Position numbers and translations under genes: made by a program. From positions 16,735,957 to 16,799,956 of the forward strand of contig OZ024723.1 in the NCBI GenBank assembly GCA_964016875.1: DNA of 64,000 nt, read 5' to 3'. This document shows positions 53,038 to 63,262 of the stretch, piece by piece (the first letter of the stretch is position 1; each line of letters starts with the position of its first letter). The notes under the pieces are model-generated. The model did not search any database. It saw only the letters and a list, made by a program, of their open reading frames with translations, and was not told the DNA's origin. This DNA comes from Fallopia convolvulus (taxonomy: Eukaryota > Streptophyta > Magnoliopsida > Caryophyllales > Polygonaceae).

Positions 53038-53928
53038 TTGGGATATTATTGGCCTACCATGCGCCAAGACGCAGCAGAATATTCTCAAAAGTGTGAAGCC
53101 TGCCAGAAGCACGCTCCAACCTCTCACCAACCGCTAGAACCGTTGCACCCAACGCTGACCCCGTGGTCGTTCATGAGGTGGGGGATGCATATTGTGGGGA
53201 AACTGCCGCCCTCCTCTGGCCAACGAGTATTCTTCCTAGCAGTTACTGACTATTTCTCCAAATGGATCAAAGCGGAAGCATATAAGGAGAATAAGGAATC
53301 CCAAGTGGTGGCATTCATCAAGAAGCATATCATCTGCCGCTTCGGGATACCCTCGGAGATCATTTGCGATAACGGGACGCAGTTTATTGGCAAGAAAACC
53401 AGGGATTACTGCCGGCAATGGAACATAGAATTGGTAACCTCTACTCCCCGCTATCCACGTGCCAACGGACAGGCAGAATCCAGCAATAAGGTCATCATCA
53501 ATAATCTGAAGAAACGGCTGGTCAAAGCTAAGGGACGCTGGGCCGAAGAACTGCCCTACGTCTTGTGGGCTGACAGGACTACCCCAAAAGTTGCCACCGG
53601 ACAGTCACCGTTCTCCTTGGTATACGGATATGAGGCGGTGATCCCAGCTGAAATCACCGTGCCAACTGCATGGTACGGATTACAAACGCCAGACCAAAAC
53701 GCCGCTGAGTTAGTAGCTGATCTCGACACTCTAGAAGAACTTAGAGAAAGAGCGCGGTTGCGTCTGGCCAGGCACCAACAACAGGTGGCTCGCAGCTACA
53801 ACAAGAATGTGCGGATCAAAGCCTTTGTTGTTGGCGAGTGGGTCCTTCGGAAGGTGTTCCAGAACACCGGAGATACCATTTCTAGAAGACACACAAGTCG
53901 CCAGGAACGGCCGAATAAACAAAAGTAA
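53038..53928 (+). pseudogene. Integrase, Tat element 2
   Basis: A continuous integrase stretch with the zinc-finger end KCEACQKHA and the catalytic triad Asp (AVTDYFSKW), Asp (CDNGTQF) and Glu (ANGQAESSNK). The first half of the zinc finger lies in another frame just upstream (HEGECRNHSRG, 52975-53010). After WVLRKVFQNTGD the C-terminal region seen in element 1 (NWEGPYQ... to LKLYHF) is missing and an unrelated tail replaces it. The core is preserved, but the protein lacks its normal end and its polyprotein context. Confidence 0.85.
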
Positions 53929-54855
53929 GACTCGATCCACGGTATAAATTCTTTCATTAAACTGCTCGAATAAATGTCTTAGTTCGAAATGTATGTATTA
54001 CATTTTCTCCAGAAAAAAGGCACTCCGAAGAAGTTATTCCCGGCAGACATCGCCAGAATGGAAAAACTTCAACTCAACAGATGGCAAAAAGAAAATCGAA
54101 CAAAAGAATAAAATGGTACAAACGCTCAAAAGTCACACATACACTAAAAACATTTCTTTAATTATTTCAAAGAAAGTCGTTTACAAATTATTACATGGCA
54201 CAGGAAGTTATCTCCTCGACGCCAGCTATCCGGCAGAATCGCCAGCCCTAAGCAAAGACAAAAGGTCGCTTCCCAAAAGCTCACCAGTCGGCATCGCGGA
54301 TCCACCCCCCAAGTCGCTAGCTCTACCAGCAAGCGCCAGACTCTCGACGGACAGCGTCAGGGCACTGCGGGAAGTCGACGGACATCGTCCATTGTGCGCC
54401 TCCCAGGTAGGTAATCTTCTTAACCGGTAGGGGCTTGGGGATAACCCTCGAGTCACCCATAGCACTGGTTAGAGTTTTCCTCACCCTTCGAGCCATAGCT
54501 ATGCACCTCTTTTGACGACCAGCCTTCTGCAGGGGCTGCTCGGACACCAGTCGGCACGCAGCAGAAAGATACCTGTAAAAAGCCAGCAAAAGCAAAAATA
54601 GAAGCAATAGCCAAGGACAAAATAAGTAGGAACATAAGGCAAATAAAACCCCCGCCCCTTGACGGAGGGAAAAAGATGGAACATTGTATCTGTGGCCTCG
54701 CCACCATCCAAAAACCCTCACAGACGCCCTGTAAATGGCACTCCCGTGAGGTACTACTTGTCCTTTAAAACTATCCCAAAAGAAAAACCAAAAGACTTAA
54801 AAGTTTTTTTTACAAACGGCCTGATCCGCCAGATTCCTTAACATCCAAAGAGAAA
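53929..54855. other. Spacer between integrase and antisense gene
   Basis: No domain on either strand. Overlapping minus-strand frames here have no family similarity. It is probably the 3' UTR of the antisense gene together with remains of the integrase end. Confidence 0.4.
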
Positions 54856-56700
54856 TTATGCAGGGCCCCCCGAAGCAGCATTCTCCTCCGTCTGCTTGCC
54901 GTCTTCCAGATTTGTCTGCTCCAATGGAGTCGACGGAGAACCCATCAGGGCCGCAATACGAGCCGAGGGCACGCCACAGGGAAAGGAACTCAAAAACTGT
55001 TCGCTAAACTTGTCCGTGTCCCCAACAGTGAGCTTTCATGCCTCAAATTCCCTGATAGTCTCTAGTCGCGCCAACATGCAAAAGAAGGCCCCGATATCCT
55101 TTGTATCCGCCTTCCCCATCGGAGGCACCCCAGCAGCCTTCGCTTCGAGTTCCCCAACCTTCGCCTCCAGGGAGACAATCACTTGCTCCAGCTCTGCAAC
55201 CCGCACCTTTGCAGCCTCCTCCTGAGCAGCCAAAGCCTTGACCCGAGCGGCAAACTACTCTCGAGCCTTGGCTATGTCCTCGCGGTACTTGGCAATCTCT
55301 TGCTTCCGCCGCTCCTGCTCGGCCAATTCCTTGTCCATCTCATCGATAAACAGGCTGACCTCTTGGAAGAGCTGCATGCGACAATTAGGAGGTCAGGAGG
55401 AAACCCTAAAAGACCGACAGCAATAAAAACCGAACAAACAGGATGGAAGGTCCATTACCTTCCAAGCCCCCAGGCCTACCTCGGTCGCCATGGCATGGGC
55501 AGAAGCGGGAGCTTGGTGTTTTTTGAAGTTAGGGTCCCCGTACCGTTGGAGGGACTACCAATCAGAAGATGCATCGTCCAGAAGCTCCAGAGAATCATCC
55601 TCGCTTGGGGTTAGATGCTTACGGGAAGATCTAGGGGCGTCCGACAGCTCCTTCTTGACCACGGGAGCAGCAGGAGGTTTTAAGTCACTGGAACGGGTCT
55701 TCTTGAGGATCAAATCTGAAGCAGAAAAAGCAGAGCCCGACTTACGCGACCGAGTTTCTAAGGACAAAAAAGCTAAGCCGGTCAGGGAACCGTAAAGTCA
55801 TCGCACAAACGCGAACAACCAAAGGAACACTTACCCACGGAGGGACCAGAAGCATTGGTTGAAGTCGGAGCTGCAGACATCTTGACAAGGGGGAGGTGGA
55901 TTCTCTTGTTATCTCCTTCTGATTCTGATGGAGTCGCGCTGTCTTCACTCTCCGAAGATCCGTCCGAAGGCTCAGCAAGAGACGCCTCGAACGTCCTCTG
56001 CACAGAAGTAAGCTTGAAAAGCTTAGACAGCACCTTAGACAGCACCCTCTCCGAGTTACTTGGCGGCTCGACGTTGTCCGGAATGCCTGCAAAACAGAAG
56101 AAAAAGGGATGAAGAGGCGTTAAGTCGCTTCGCAGATCAACACAAAAGAGGAACAGAAATTCTTACTAGCAGAGTTCCATCTGTCATTCAGAAACAGGTG
56201 ACTCTCAGGGGTCAAGGATGCGATCTCAACAAAGAAAAAACGGTTAGCCCAGCCCTTCCCATTGACCTTGGTATTCAGGACAAGAGGCCGACGAGCAGTC
56301 CGAGACTGTAATATGAAACATCCCTTCCTGACCGTGGTGATACGGTAGGCCTGAAACAGGTCCGAAACCGTAAAGTCCACGCCGTTCCAGGTAGAAGGAA
56401 GTAGCTGTGCGGGGGAGAGTTTGAACCGGGCTAAGAACTCCTGAACTAGGGGGGAAAAGGGAAACAGCAGGATATGGTGAAGGGGAACTCGAAAAAACAA
56501 ACCCAGCCGGGACGAACCCAGTCTGAGTGCTCGACATCAGCACACAAAGCAACCCCCCCCCCCCCCCCCCGAGGAAATCCCCCCTCTAAAATGGTTTGGT
56601 TCATTTCCTCCAGGGTCATCGTGTTTGGAACCCTATCGCACTCTTGAAGTATACTAGAGAGCATGAAGCCGTGTTTAGAGACCACTCTTTCTCTTGCCAT
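54856..56700 (-). pseudogene. Antisense spliced gene of Tat element 2
   Basis: The start ATG is at 56700 (MARERVVSKHGFML). The likely exons are 56167-56700, 55835-56086, one from 55757 to about 55460, and 54856-55371, with GT-AG borders (donors GTAAGA at 56166 and GTAAGT at 55834; acceptors TTTTGCAG|G at 56087, CCTTAG at 55758, ATGCAG at 55372). Exon 1 has GWVCFFEFPF, VQEFLARFKLSPAQLLP and GCFILQSRTARRP, resembling Transposase_28-type proteins. Exon 2 is Ser/Glu-rich. The last exon is a coiled coil (QEEAAKVRVAELEQVIVSLE) ending at TAA 54856-54858. Stops at 55256-55258 and near 55035 and an 18-C run in exon 1 break it. The function is unknown. Confidence 0.65.
56553..56570. repeat. Poly-C homopolymer (18 C)
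   Basis: Eighteen consecutive C within exon 1 of the antisense gene, read as poly-Gly on the minus strand. Such runs are prone to slippage and to assembly error, so the local frame is unreliable. Confidence 0.85.
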
Positions 56701-56982
56701 TGAAAGATTGGGAAGAAACTAGAAGAACAAAGAAAAAATTAGGAAGAGAAGAAGGTAACTATTTCGTACCTCGGGAGAGATCAATTCGGAAGCAATGAAT
56801 GATGGTTTACCCCAGACGAGTGCAGTAAATATAGTGGTTGCCCGTCTCTTCGTCTGCGGCCTGGATATGCGTTATGAAATCCCAACTCTACACGTGGAAG
56901 ATCTGCAATGGCGAAGATCTCGGACGCCAATAATCGAAAAGATCTATCGGATTTGAAAATCCACTCGATCTTTTAGGGCTAT

Positions 56983-57519
56983 TGTTGGGCCCCGAATTCG
57001 CCAGCCCGTTCCTCGCCTAGGCCCACTAGCTCAAAGCGAGATTATGAAGCCCATAAGCCCTCGAGAAAATGGAGATCGTCGGTTGAGCCAGAAGACAACC
57101 GCTTTGTGGTGGGCATTCGAACGTGGGTAACGAAGGAGATGATCGTGGGAACAGGGCGACGGGGGTTAATTCTAGCTGTAATGTATAAATATAAACAGAC
57201 AATGAAATGTAAGCGGGGGAGAACATTCAGTTGTAATCTCGTACAATCGAAATCCTTGAAAAAACCCGAATACAATTGAGTTGCTCCGTTCAATTACGTG
57301 TTTACCGGTTAGATAGCTATCACATTCTGAATTTCCCACTCGTGGTTGTCACTGGTCGAAATCTGACCAAAACAATTTTAATCTCGTACAATCGAAATAC
57401 TTGAAAAAACCCGAATACAATCAAGTTGCTCCGTTCAATTTCGTGTTTATCGGTTAGATAGCTCTCACATTCTGAATTTCCCACTCGTGATTGTCACTGG
57501 TCGAAATCTTACCAAAACA
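56983..57519 (+). repeat. 3' LTR of Tat element 2 with internal terminal duplication
   Basis: A complete LTR copy runs 56983-57374, and its last ~142 bp occur again at 57378-57519. Only after the second copy comes the target duplicate ATTAT, so both belong to the element. No strong polypurine tract precedes 56983. Confidence 0.88.
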
Positions 57520-57524
57520 ATTAT

Positions 57525-58379
57525 AACAATGGAAGAATATATGATACCAATGCCTTTGTCCTTCAAGCATAGGCCTCTACCTTTCAGAGGCATTTAGATT
57601 ATGTATTAAGAATATAAGTATTGTAGAAAAACACTACATGTCTCAACAATCGATCTCGAGGAAACTTGAAATATTTCTTGTGATCGAGATTCTAAATTTT
57701 ATTGAAGATGTTAGAATTCAAAATTATACAATCCTACACGGAAGGAAACATGGATCTAGACTTCATTTGCATCTAGAAATTGGGATATCCAAGTACTACA
57801 ACAGAGTATCAATGAAGACTCACACAACAAGACAGGTAGCCAATATCCTTTGATGGAAAAATTCTTGAAATCTCGTCCTCTTGAATGATTTAGGACCGAC
57901 TTATTTTTAGAGGGATTCCTAGTATATATTTGTCTCTTGTACATAAAAACAATATATTTTCAATATATATGCACACTTGTCCTGATTTCTGTTTTGAAGG
58001 TACTGATTCTTTTTTGAATCCGATTCAGGGATCTAGATGCTTCTGAAACTTTTTCATACTTGGTCCTTGCTATGGTTGTTTTTTGGAAGGAAAAAAAAAA
58101 TCTTACTTTTTTTACATTGAAATACATGTATGCATGATTGTTATATTTTTGCTTTGTAGTAAAACACAAGGAAATCATTTTTGGAAAAGGGAAACTTTAT
58201 TGCTCATCATTGTCATATCATATTAGTATATTACACAGTTTATAGAGGCCTACAATGAAGGATCTGTTGACACGTGGTTGAACCACCTTTTCTCTAGCAT
58301 AATGCTATAAGATTCATAATGATAGTGGTTGATTGGCAGATGCTGAATCTAAAGGTGTAGAATGAGTCATGCTCTAGTA
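57525..58379 (-). other. Possible copia 3' LTR region
   Basis: No coding similarity. On the minus strand a purine run CACGGGGGGATAC near 58380 would suit a PPT followed by an LTR toward lower coordinates. GCAATAAAG near 58200 could be its polyadenylation signal. The second LTR is absent, so the limits are unknown. Confidence 0.35.
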
Positions 58380-59850
58380 TCCCCCCGTGATCCAAGCATG
58401 GCGAGGCAAAGTTTGGATCGAAGCTGAAGAAAACGAGAAGTGGATAGGTGCTTGATCAGCGCATCATCAATTTGCTCTTGTGACGCTATGAAGGAGACTT
58501 GTAGGGACTGATTGTGAACCCTCGCTCAAACAAAGTGGTAGTTGAGAGAGATGTGTTTGATGTGATGATGGAGGATGAGATTGACGGCGAGATATGTGGC
58601 ACCGAGATTGTTACACCAGAGAAGAGGAGCTTGGTAAAGGAACACACCTAATTACGACAGTAGTGATTGAATCCAAATGGTCTCACATGTAGCGATGGAA
58701 AGTAATCGATATTCCGCTTTGGTAGATGACCGAGCCACTATCGGTTGCTTCTTTGTGGACCAAGAGATAAGATTTGCCCCAAGAAAATGCAATATGCGCT
58801 TGTGGACCTTCGATCAGAGATGTCCCAAGCCTAGTCGGTGTCGATGAACACTGAAATTTGATTTCTAGATGTGGAGGAAATGTGAAAGTTGAGATCAGAG
58901 GTGGCAGAGAGGTATCGGAGAATCCGTTTCACAGCTTGCCAATGGATGTGGTCTGGCTGCTGCATATTCTGGTCGACTTTATTGACAATAAAGGAGATGT
59001 CGGGTCTTGTGAATGAAAGATATTGTAGGCTTCTAACGACGCTACGGTTGAGGTGTGAATCAGAGAAGGCTTTGGGCTTGTCAGGGATTGAGTTCTATGT
59101 AGTGGCCATTGGCGTGGAAATGGGTTTGGCATTGGCCATGTCAGTCTTGGTGAGAAGTTCTCATATGTTTTGGTTTGGCACAGGAAAAATCCATGGGATT
59201 TGCGTTCAACCTCGATCCCGAGAAAGTAATGGAGTGCTCTTAAGTTTTTGACTGGAAACAACCTAGACGAGGCAGAGATGAAAGCAGTAGACAGAGTGGG
59301 AGTAGAGGAGACAACAAGTAAGTCATCCATATAAACAAGTATGAAAACACATTGGTGACCTTGGCAAAAGGTAAAAAGAGGAATCCGAATTGGATGGAAT
59401 GAACCCCATAGAGATGAGAGTGTCGCTTAATTTGGTGAACTAAGCCTCGGGGCTTGTTTGAGACCGTAAAGGGATTTATGTAATTTGCAAATATAAGATG
59501 GAAATTTAGGATGAGTGAAACCTTGGGGTTGATGGATGAACACTTCTTCTTCTATGTCACCGTGTAAAATTGTGTTTTGCATGTCAACTTGCACGACAAA
59601 CCACTGGTTAACGGAAGCAAGTGAGAGAAGAAGGCGAATTGTGAATGGCTTGGCAATGGGGCTAAAGGTCTCATCAAAATTGACACCATGGAGTTGATGG
59701 AATCCTTTGGCGACAAGACGTGCTTTATGCCGCTCAATTGAGCCATCGGATTTTCTTTTGGTTTTGTAAACCCATTTCACTCCTAACACATTTTGGGTAG
59801 TTTCGGGTGGGACGGAGGTCCATGTCAAAAAGAGCTCTTCCTTTTCTGGG
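58380..59850 (-). pseudogene. Ty1/copia pol relic
   Basis: Minus strand. The reverse transcriptase begins TWTSVPPETTQNVLGVKWVY, then HKARLVAKGFHQLHGVNFDE, VDMQNTILHGDIEEEVFIHQ and SLYGLKQAP. After a frame change it continues with LVYMDDLLVVSS (YxDD box as MDD), LHYFLGIEVERK and a decayed stretch. The RNase H end shows LISWSTKKQPIVARSSTKAE near 58740-58690. Frameshifts and stops are frequent. The N-terminal parts (gag, integrase) are missing: the fragment is truncated at about 59850 where 5S-rRNA-like sequence begins. Confidence 0.85.
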
Positions 59851-59867
59851 TTTGAGTAAGGACAAAG

Positions 59868-59945
59868 AACTCAGAAGTTAAGCGTGCAAGGGCGAGAGTA
59901 GTACCAGGATGGGTGACCTCTTGGAAGTCCTCGGGTTGGCATGAT
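59868..59945 (+). repeat. 5S rRNA-derived segment, Cassandra-like TRIM
   Basis: AGAACTCAGAAGTTAAGCGT, then GGGCGAGAGTAGTACCAGGA followed by TGGGTGACC and GAAGTCCTCGGGTTG, reproduce the 3' two thirds of plant 5S rRNA, including the A box, intermediate element and C box. The first third is missing. Just downstream are a purine tract ACAAAGGGGG and TGTAACACC, resembling a PPT and LTR start (59992). Cassandra TRIM elements carry 5S sequence in their LTRs, so this is probably a damaged Cassandra rather than a 5S gene. Confidence 0.75.
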
Positions 59946-60328
59946 ATAGTGTTTCTAAGGCCCCGAGCCTTACAAAGGGGGTGTAACACCTGCTTTTTAT
60001 ACAGTCCCCGCCAGTGACCTCAAGAGTAAACTCCCAAGGTCACTCAAGGCTTATTGAACTTAGCCATAAAACTTTAAATGCGGAAACAAGACATTAAATA
60101 AACTTAATAAATTGTTTACAACTTGGGTATCCATAATGCAATTTAATAAACTCTAATGTAGTGCACTTAATCATATGTTATAAATTCCAAAAAACTTAGA
60201 CCTCTGAAATAGTAATAAACATAAAATATGATCTTTTCTCGTCCGTTAGCACTCTAGTCTTTTGTATATCATGCATATATTGGAAGTTTTCTAGGTCAAA
60301 ATCTTAAATGGAAGTAATAGAGTTTTTT

Positions 60329-60470
60329 CTCCCACATGGAGGTGGCCTAGTGTGGTTGGAGGCATGGGGATGTTGAGAGATTTCGGGTTCAATTCTTGCC
60401 TCCGCCCCCTTCACTTGGGTGAAAAATCAAGTTTTACCATTCTTCCTTTGTAATAAAGTGTTTTACTTTT
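60329..60470 (+). mobile_element. tRNA-derived SINE
   Basis: A box-like GGTGGCCTAGTGTGGTTGG near 60349 and B box-like GGGTTCAATTC near 60386 form a pol III promoter, followed by a CCTCCGCCCCC region and a TAATAAAG-rich tail. Flanks ATGGAAGTAATAGAGTTTTT (60308) and ATGGAAGGAATGTAAGTTTT (60471) are an imperfect target duplication. Confidence 0.75.
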
Positions 60471-60847
60471 ATGGAAGGAATGTAAGTTTTTTTTGGATGA
60501 AAACTGAATCAATATCAATATATTTAATCATTCTCTCTTCTATGTCGCTCATCTAAGTATGTCACATAGATACATTTAATTATTCATTTACCACTTTGTC
60601 CTTCATTTTTTTTTTTTTGAATTTACACTCCCTACATATTATAATAATATTATTCCATTTATTATTACTTACCACATTCAATAAAAAAATCTAATAAGCT
60701 ATGTTATTAATAAACATTTCATACCTACTATAATAATATTACCTCAATTATAACTATTACTTACCGTATTCAACTAATGAGTACGAAATCTTTACCATAT
60801 TTAATTAATGATTATGAAAATATTATTTAGTATTTTAAGTATTAATT

Positions 60848-61076
60848 TACCTATATAATAATATTATCTCATTAAAAAATTAAATCGCATATTCCATTAT
60901 AAATAAAGAAATATTTTTTTATATTCCTATTATAATAACTCTGGCTTGAAATTTTTATTGAGGAAAATATTTTATTTTATCGAATAATTTTATGTAAAAT
61001 TCAATAAATGGGTAAGGATCGTACATAAGAAAATTCTCAAGTCATAGTCGTGCATGGCACAACCGGGTCTTGCTAA
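60848..61076 (+). repeat. Helitron 3' tail, copy A
   Basis: An AT-rich block ends in a GTCGTG/CACAAC hairpin (one mispair) followed by CCGGGTCTTG and CTAA plus T. It is nearly collinear with copy B downstream. It shares the terminal 45 bases with the Helitron end at 46460. Confidence 0.72.
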
Positions 61077-61130
61077 TTATTCTCACATATTTCACTGTAT
61101 GAAAACAGTGCACCCGAGTATGACTCTATT

Positions 61131-61352
61131 TATCTATATATTATAATAATATTATCTCATTCACACCTATTCTATTATAAATAAAGAAATATTATGTTTT
61201 ATATTCCTATCATAATAACTCTAGCTTAAAATTTTTATTAAGGAAAATATTTTATTTTATCAAATAAGTTTATGTGAAATTTAATTGACAATGATCATAC
61301 ATAAGAAAATTCTCAAGTCATAATCATGCATAACACAACCGGATATTGCTAG
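61131..61352 (+). repeat. Helitron 3' tail, copy B
   Basis: The same block as copy A in the same orientation, ending GATATTG then CTAG plus T. The hairpin is further decayed (ATCATG/CACAAC). Together they form a tandem pair of about 225 bp separated by 54 bases of other sequence. Confidence 0.72.
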
Positions 61353-63262
61353 TTATTCTCAACTTTTAAACTTAATACTCTAGGTTTGTCTTCTACCAAA
61401 AAAAATAATCTAGGTTTGATTTTTTTTTTTTTGAATTAGTTGTAACCGTATGATAATTTATTAGCTTTTATTAATTAAAAAAATAAGGAAACTACCAAAA
61501 AGTTTCCCTTTTTCATCAATTATCATTTGAAAAAAAATACCTACATTTATATTTTATAGCAATATAAAATCTTACGATTCTATAATCTCATTTTATGATC
61601 CGACCTGTGGGCTATCACAATTCACAATCCAATCCTAGTCCCGATTTTGATAACCATGCCGGTCTAATTCAAAATTGGCGCAGTTAAGCTCTTCACTAGC
61701 AGAAATAGGATAAAATAACTCAGACGGTGATGCAATTCCTTTCAAGTTTCAACCACTAATCAATGCCGATGACAAGAGTAATTTAAATCTCAAAGGGCGC
61801 ACACAAATGCCAACCGAGTGTTAATCACATTAAAAAAAGAGAGAAAAAAACAGTATGAAGGGTCATCATCACATTAAAAAAAATAAAAAAAAATAAAAGA
61901 GGAAACAAAAACAGTATGAAGGGGGTGAAAGCTCCATTAATCAGCAGATTGGATCAAAATTTCCAGCACTTATAACAATATCACCTGAAGATCCTCAGAA
62001 TTATGATTTCTCTGGATTATCCAAAAGCAAACGTACATGATGGACAACGCATATAGCTCTGAACCACAAAAGCTTGAAAGTCAATCAACTACACGTCTGA
62101 TGCCACTCCAAAGTGCCAACCAAGATGGAGGATCCAGTTTCTCTCCATCATGTGTTTTAACACATCCAAAAAAAATGGGGCTTCTCATATCATATACTTG
62201 TATTCCTGCACTACCAAACGAGCAAACTCAAGATTTAAGGCTCATGCACTTCGTAAAGGTTTAGGGCACAAATCATATACTTGCATCCCTGCACATCGTC
62301 ACAAGACTAAAAGAGGTTTAGGGCTCATGCAATGAACAAACTCAAGATTCAAGAGATTACTACCGACTCCAATTTTAGAATGCTTGGATGAGCACAATTG
62401 ATTCTATAGATTTCATGATCTATTGCCAGTTTAGATAGGACGAAATCAGAAACCACTTCAATGCTTGCATTCCATCTGTTCATGTTCTATGGTCTTAATT
62501 ATTCTCATCAATGATTTCCATGTTTCATTTAAAGTCTATTACTTGATCACTTCTGTTTTCTGAACCATACCATTTATAAATTCAACAACGACATATAAGA
62601 AGTGCTGCCTTTCTCCAGTGCCCTAAATTTGGAAAAAGTTACTATATATTGCCATAAGAAAAGGCATACTGGCATAGGCTAGATTTTCACCCTAAAATAC
62701 CTAAATTGATTTCGGGTTTGATTACACATTTACACCTATTACTCCCGAAGGCAATTTAGTTTCTTATAGGCCACTTCTGATGAGAAATGCATATCATAAC
62801 CTCCCTGTACAATGCCAATGTTGGCTTTCTATCCTAATTAGAACTTTCATTTAAGAACAAAAAATCCTATAGCTATCCTACAGCCCAAATACAAATCTTT
62901 TCCACTACGCATTTCAACATGCTCAAGATATAATAAATAGCTATCCTACTGTCATAGTATGAATGCATTTATGCAACAATTTGAGAAAAGAGCAATTCAA
63001 TAACCAAAGATGGAAGGTTTGCATGGTATTTGCAGTAAACAGCCTGCAATTTTTTCCAGATAATATCATCTAAAGCCATCTGTATTATCTTTATTGTGTA
63101 TAGCTTTTACAACCATTTGTAACACGAGTACTATTGCAATGCTTCTCTTTGTTAATAAGAAGTTTGGCTTAAGTTCAAGCATCTTTAGTGACAAAAGGAT
63201 AATGTTCTGTAGTAAATTCTTGTCAATTTTAGATTAACTAAACAAACCTGTAGATAATTGCA
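61353..63262. other. Intergenic DNA and 3' flank of the ABCE gene
   Basis: No gene was recognised. It contains local duplications: CATCACATTAAAAAAA...AACAGTATGAAGGG at about 61826-61865 and 61866-61922, and the repeat at 62178-62340. The ABCE 3' UTR must occupy part of the right side on the minus strand. Confidence 0.5.
62178..62340 (+). repeat. Direct repeat of about 85 bp
   Basis: ATCATATACTTGTATTCCTG ... GGTTTAGGGC is followed by ATCATATACTTGCATCCCTG ... GGTTTAGGGCTCATGCA. The shared words CAAACTCAAGATT and GGCTCATGCA appear in both, in slightly different order. Confidence 0.65.

Larger units (their letters stand above)
47927..57519 (+). mobile_element. Ty3/gypsy LTR retrotransposon, Tat lineage, degenerate
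   Basis: A 9.6-kb element in plus orientation. The 5' LTR is 47927-48326 (TGTTGGCCCC to CCAAAACA) and the 3' LTR 56983-57519. Identical 5-bp flanks ATTAT occur at 47922-47926 and 57520-57524. Internal order is PBS, gag, protease, RT, RNase H, second RNase H, integrase and an antisense gene. It has the same plan and PBS as element 1 at 3196-12495, but the proteins differ clearly, so it is another family of the lineage. Many stops, frameshifts and deletions make it nonautonomous. Confidence 0.92.

Noticed and set aside
53038..53928. Working integrase gene in Tat element 2
   Set aside because: The core triad is intact, but the zinc finger is frame-split and the C-terminal domain is lost.
54226..54721. 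Overlapping minus-strand frames, one with hydrophobic stretches
   Set aside because: They lie after the antisense gene's natural stop, are mutually overlapping and lack similarity; probably 3' UTR.
59868..59945. Functional 5S rRNA gene
   Set aside because: The first third of 5S is missing, there is no tandem array, and PPT/LTR-like sequence follows; a TRIM-derived copy is more likely.
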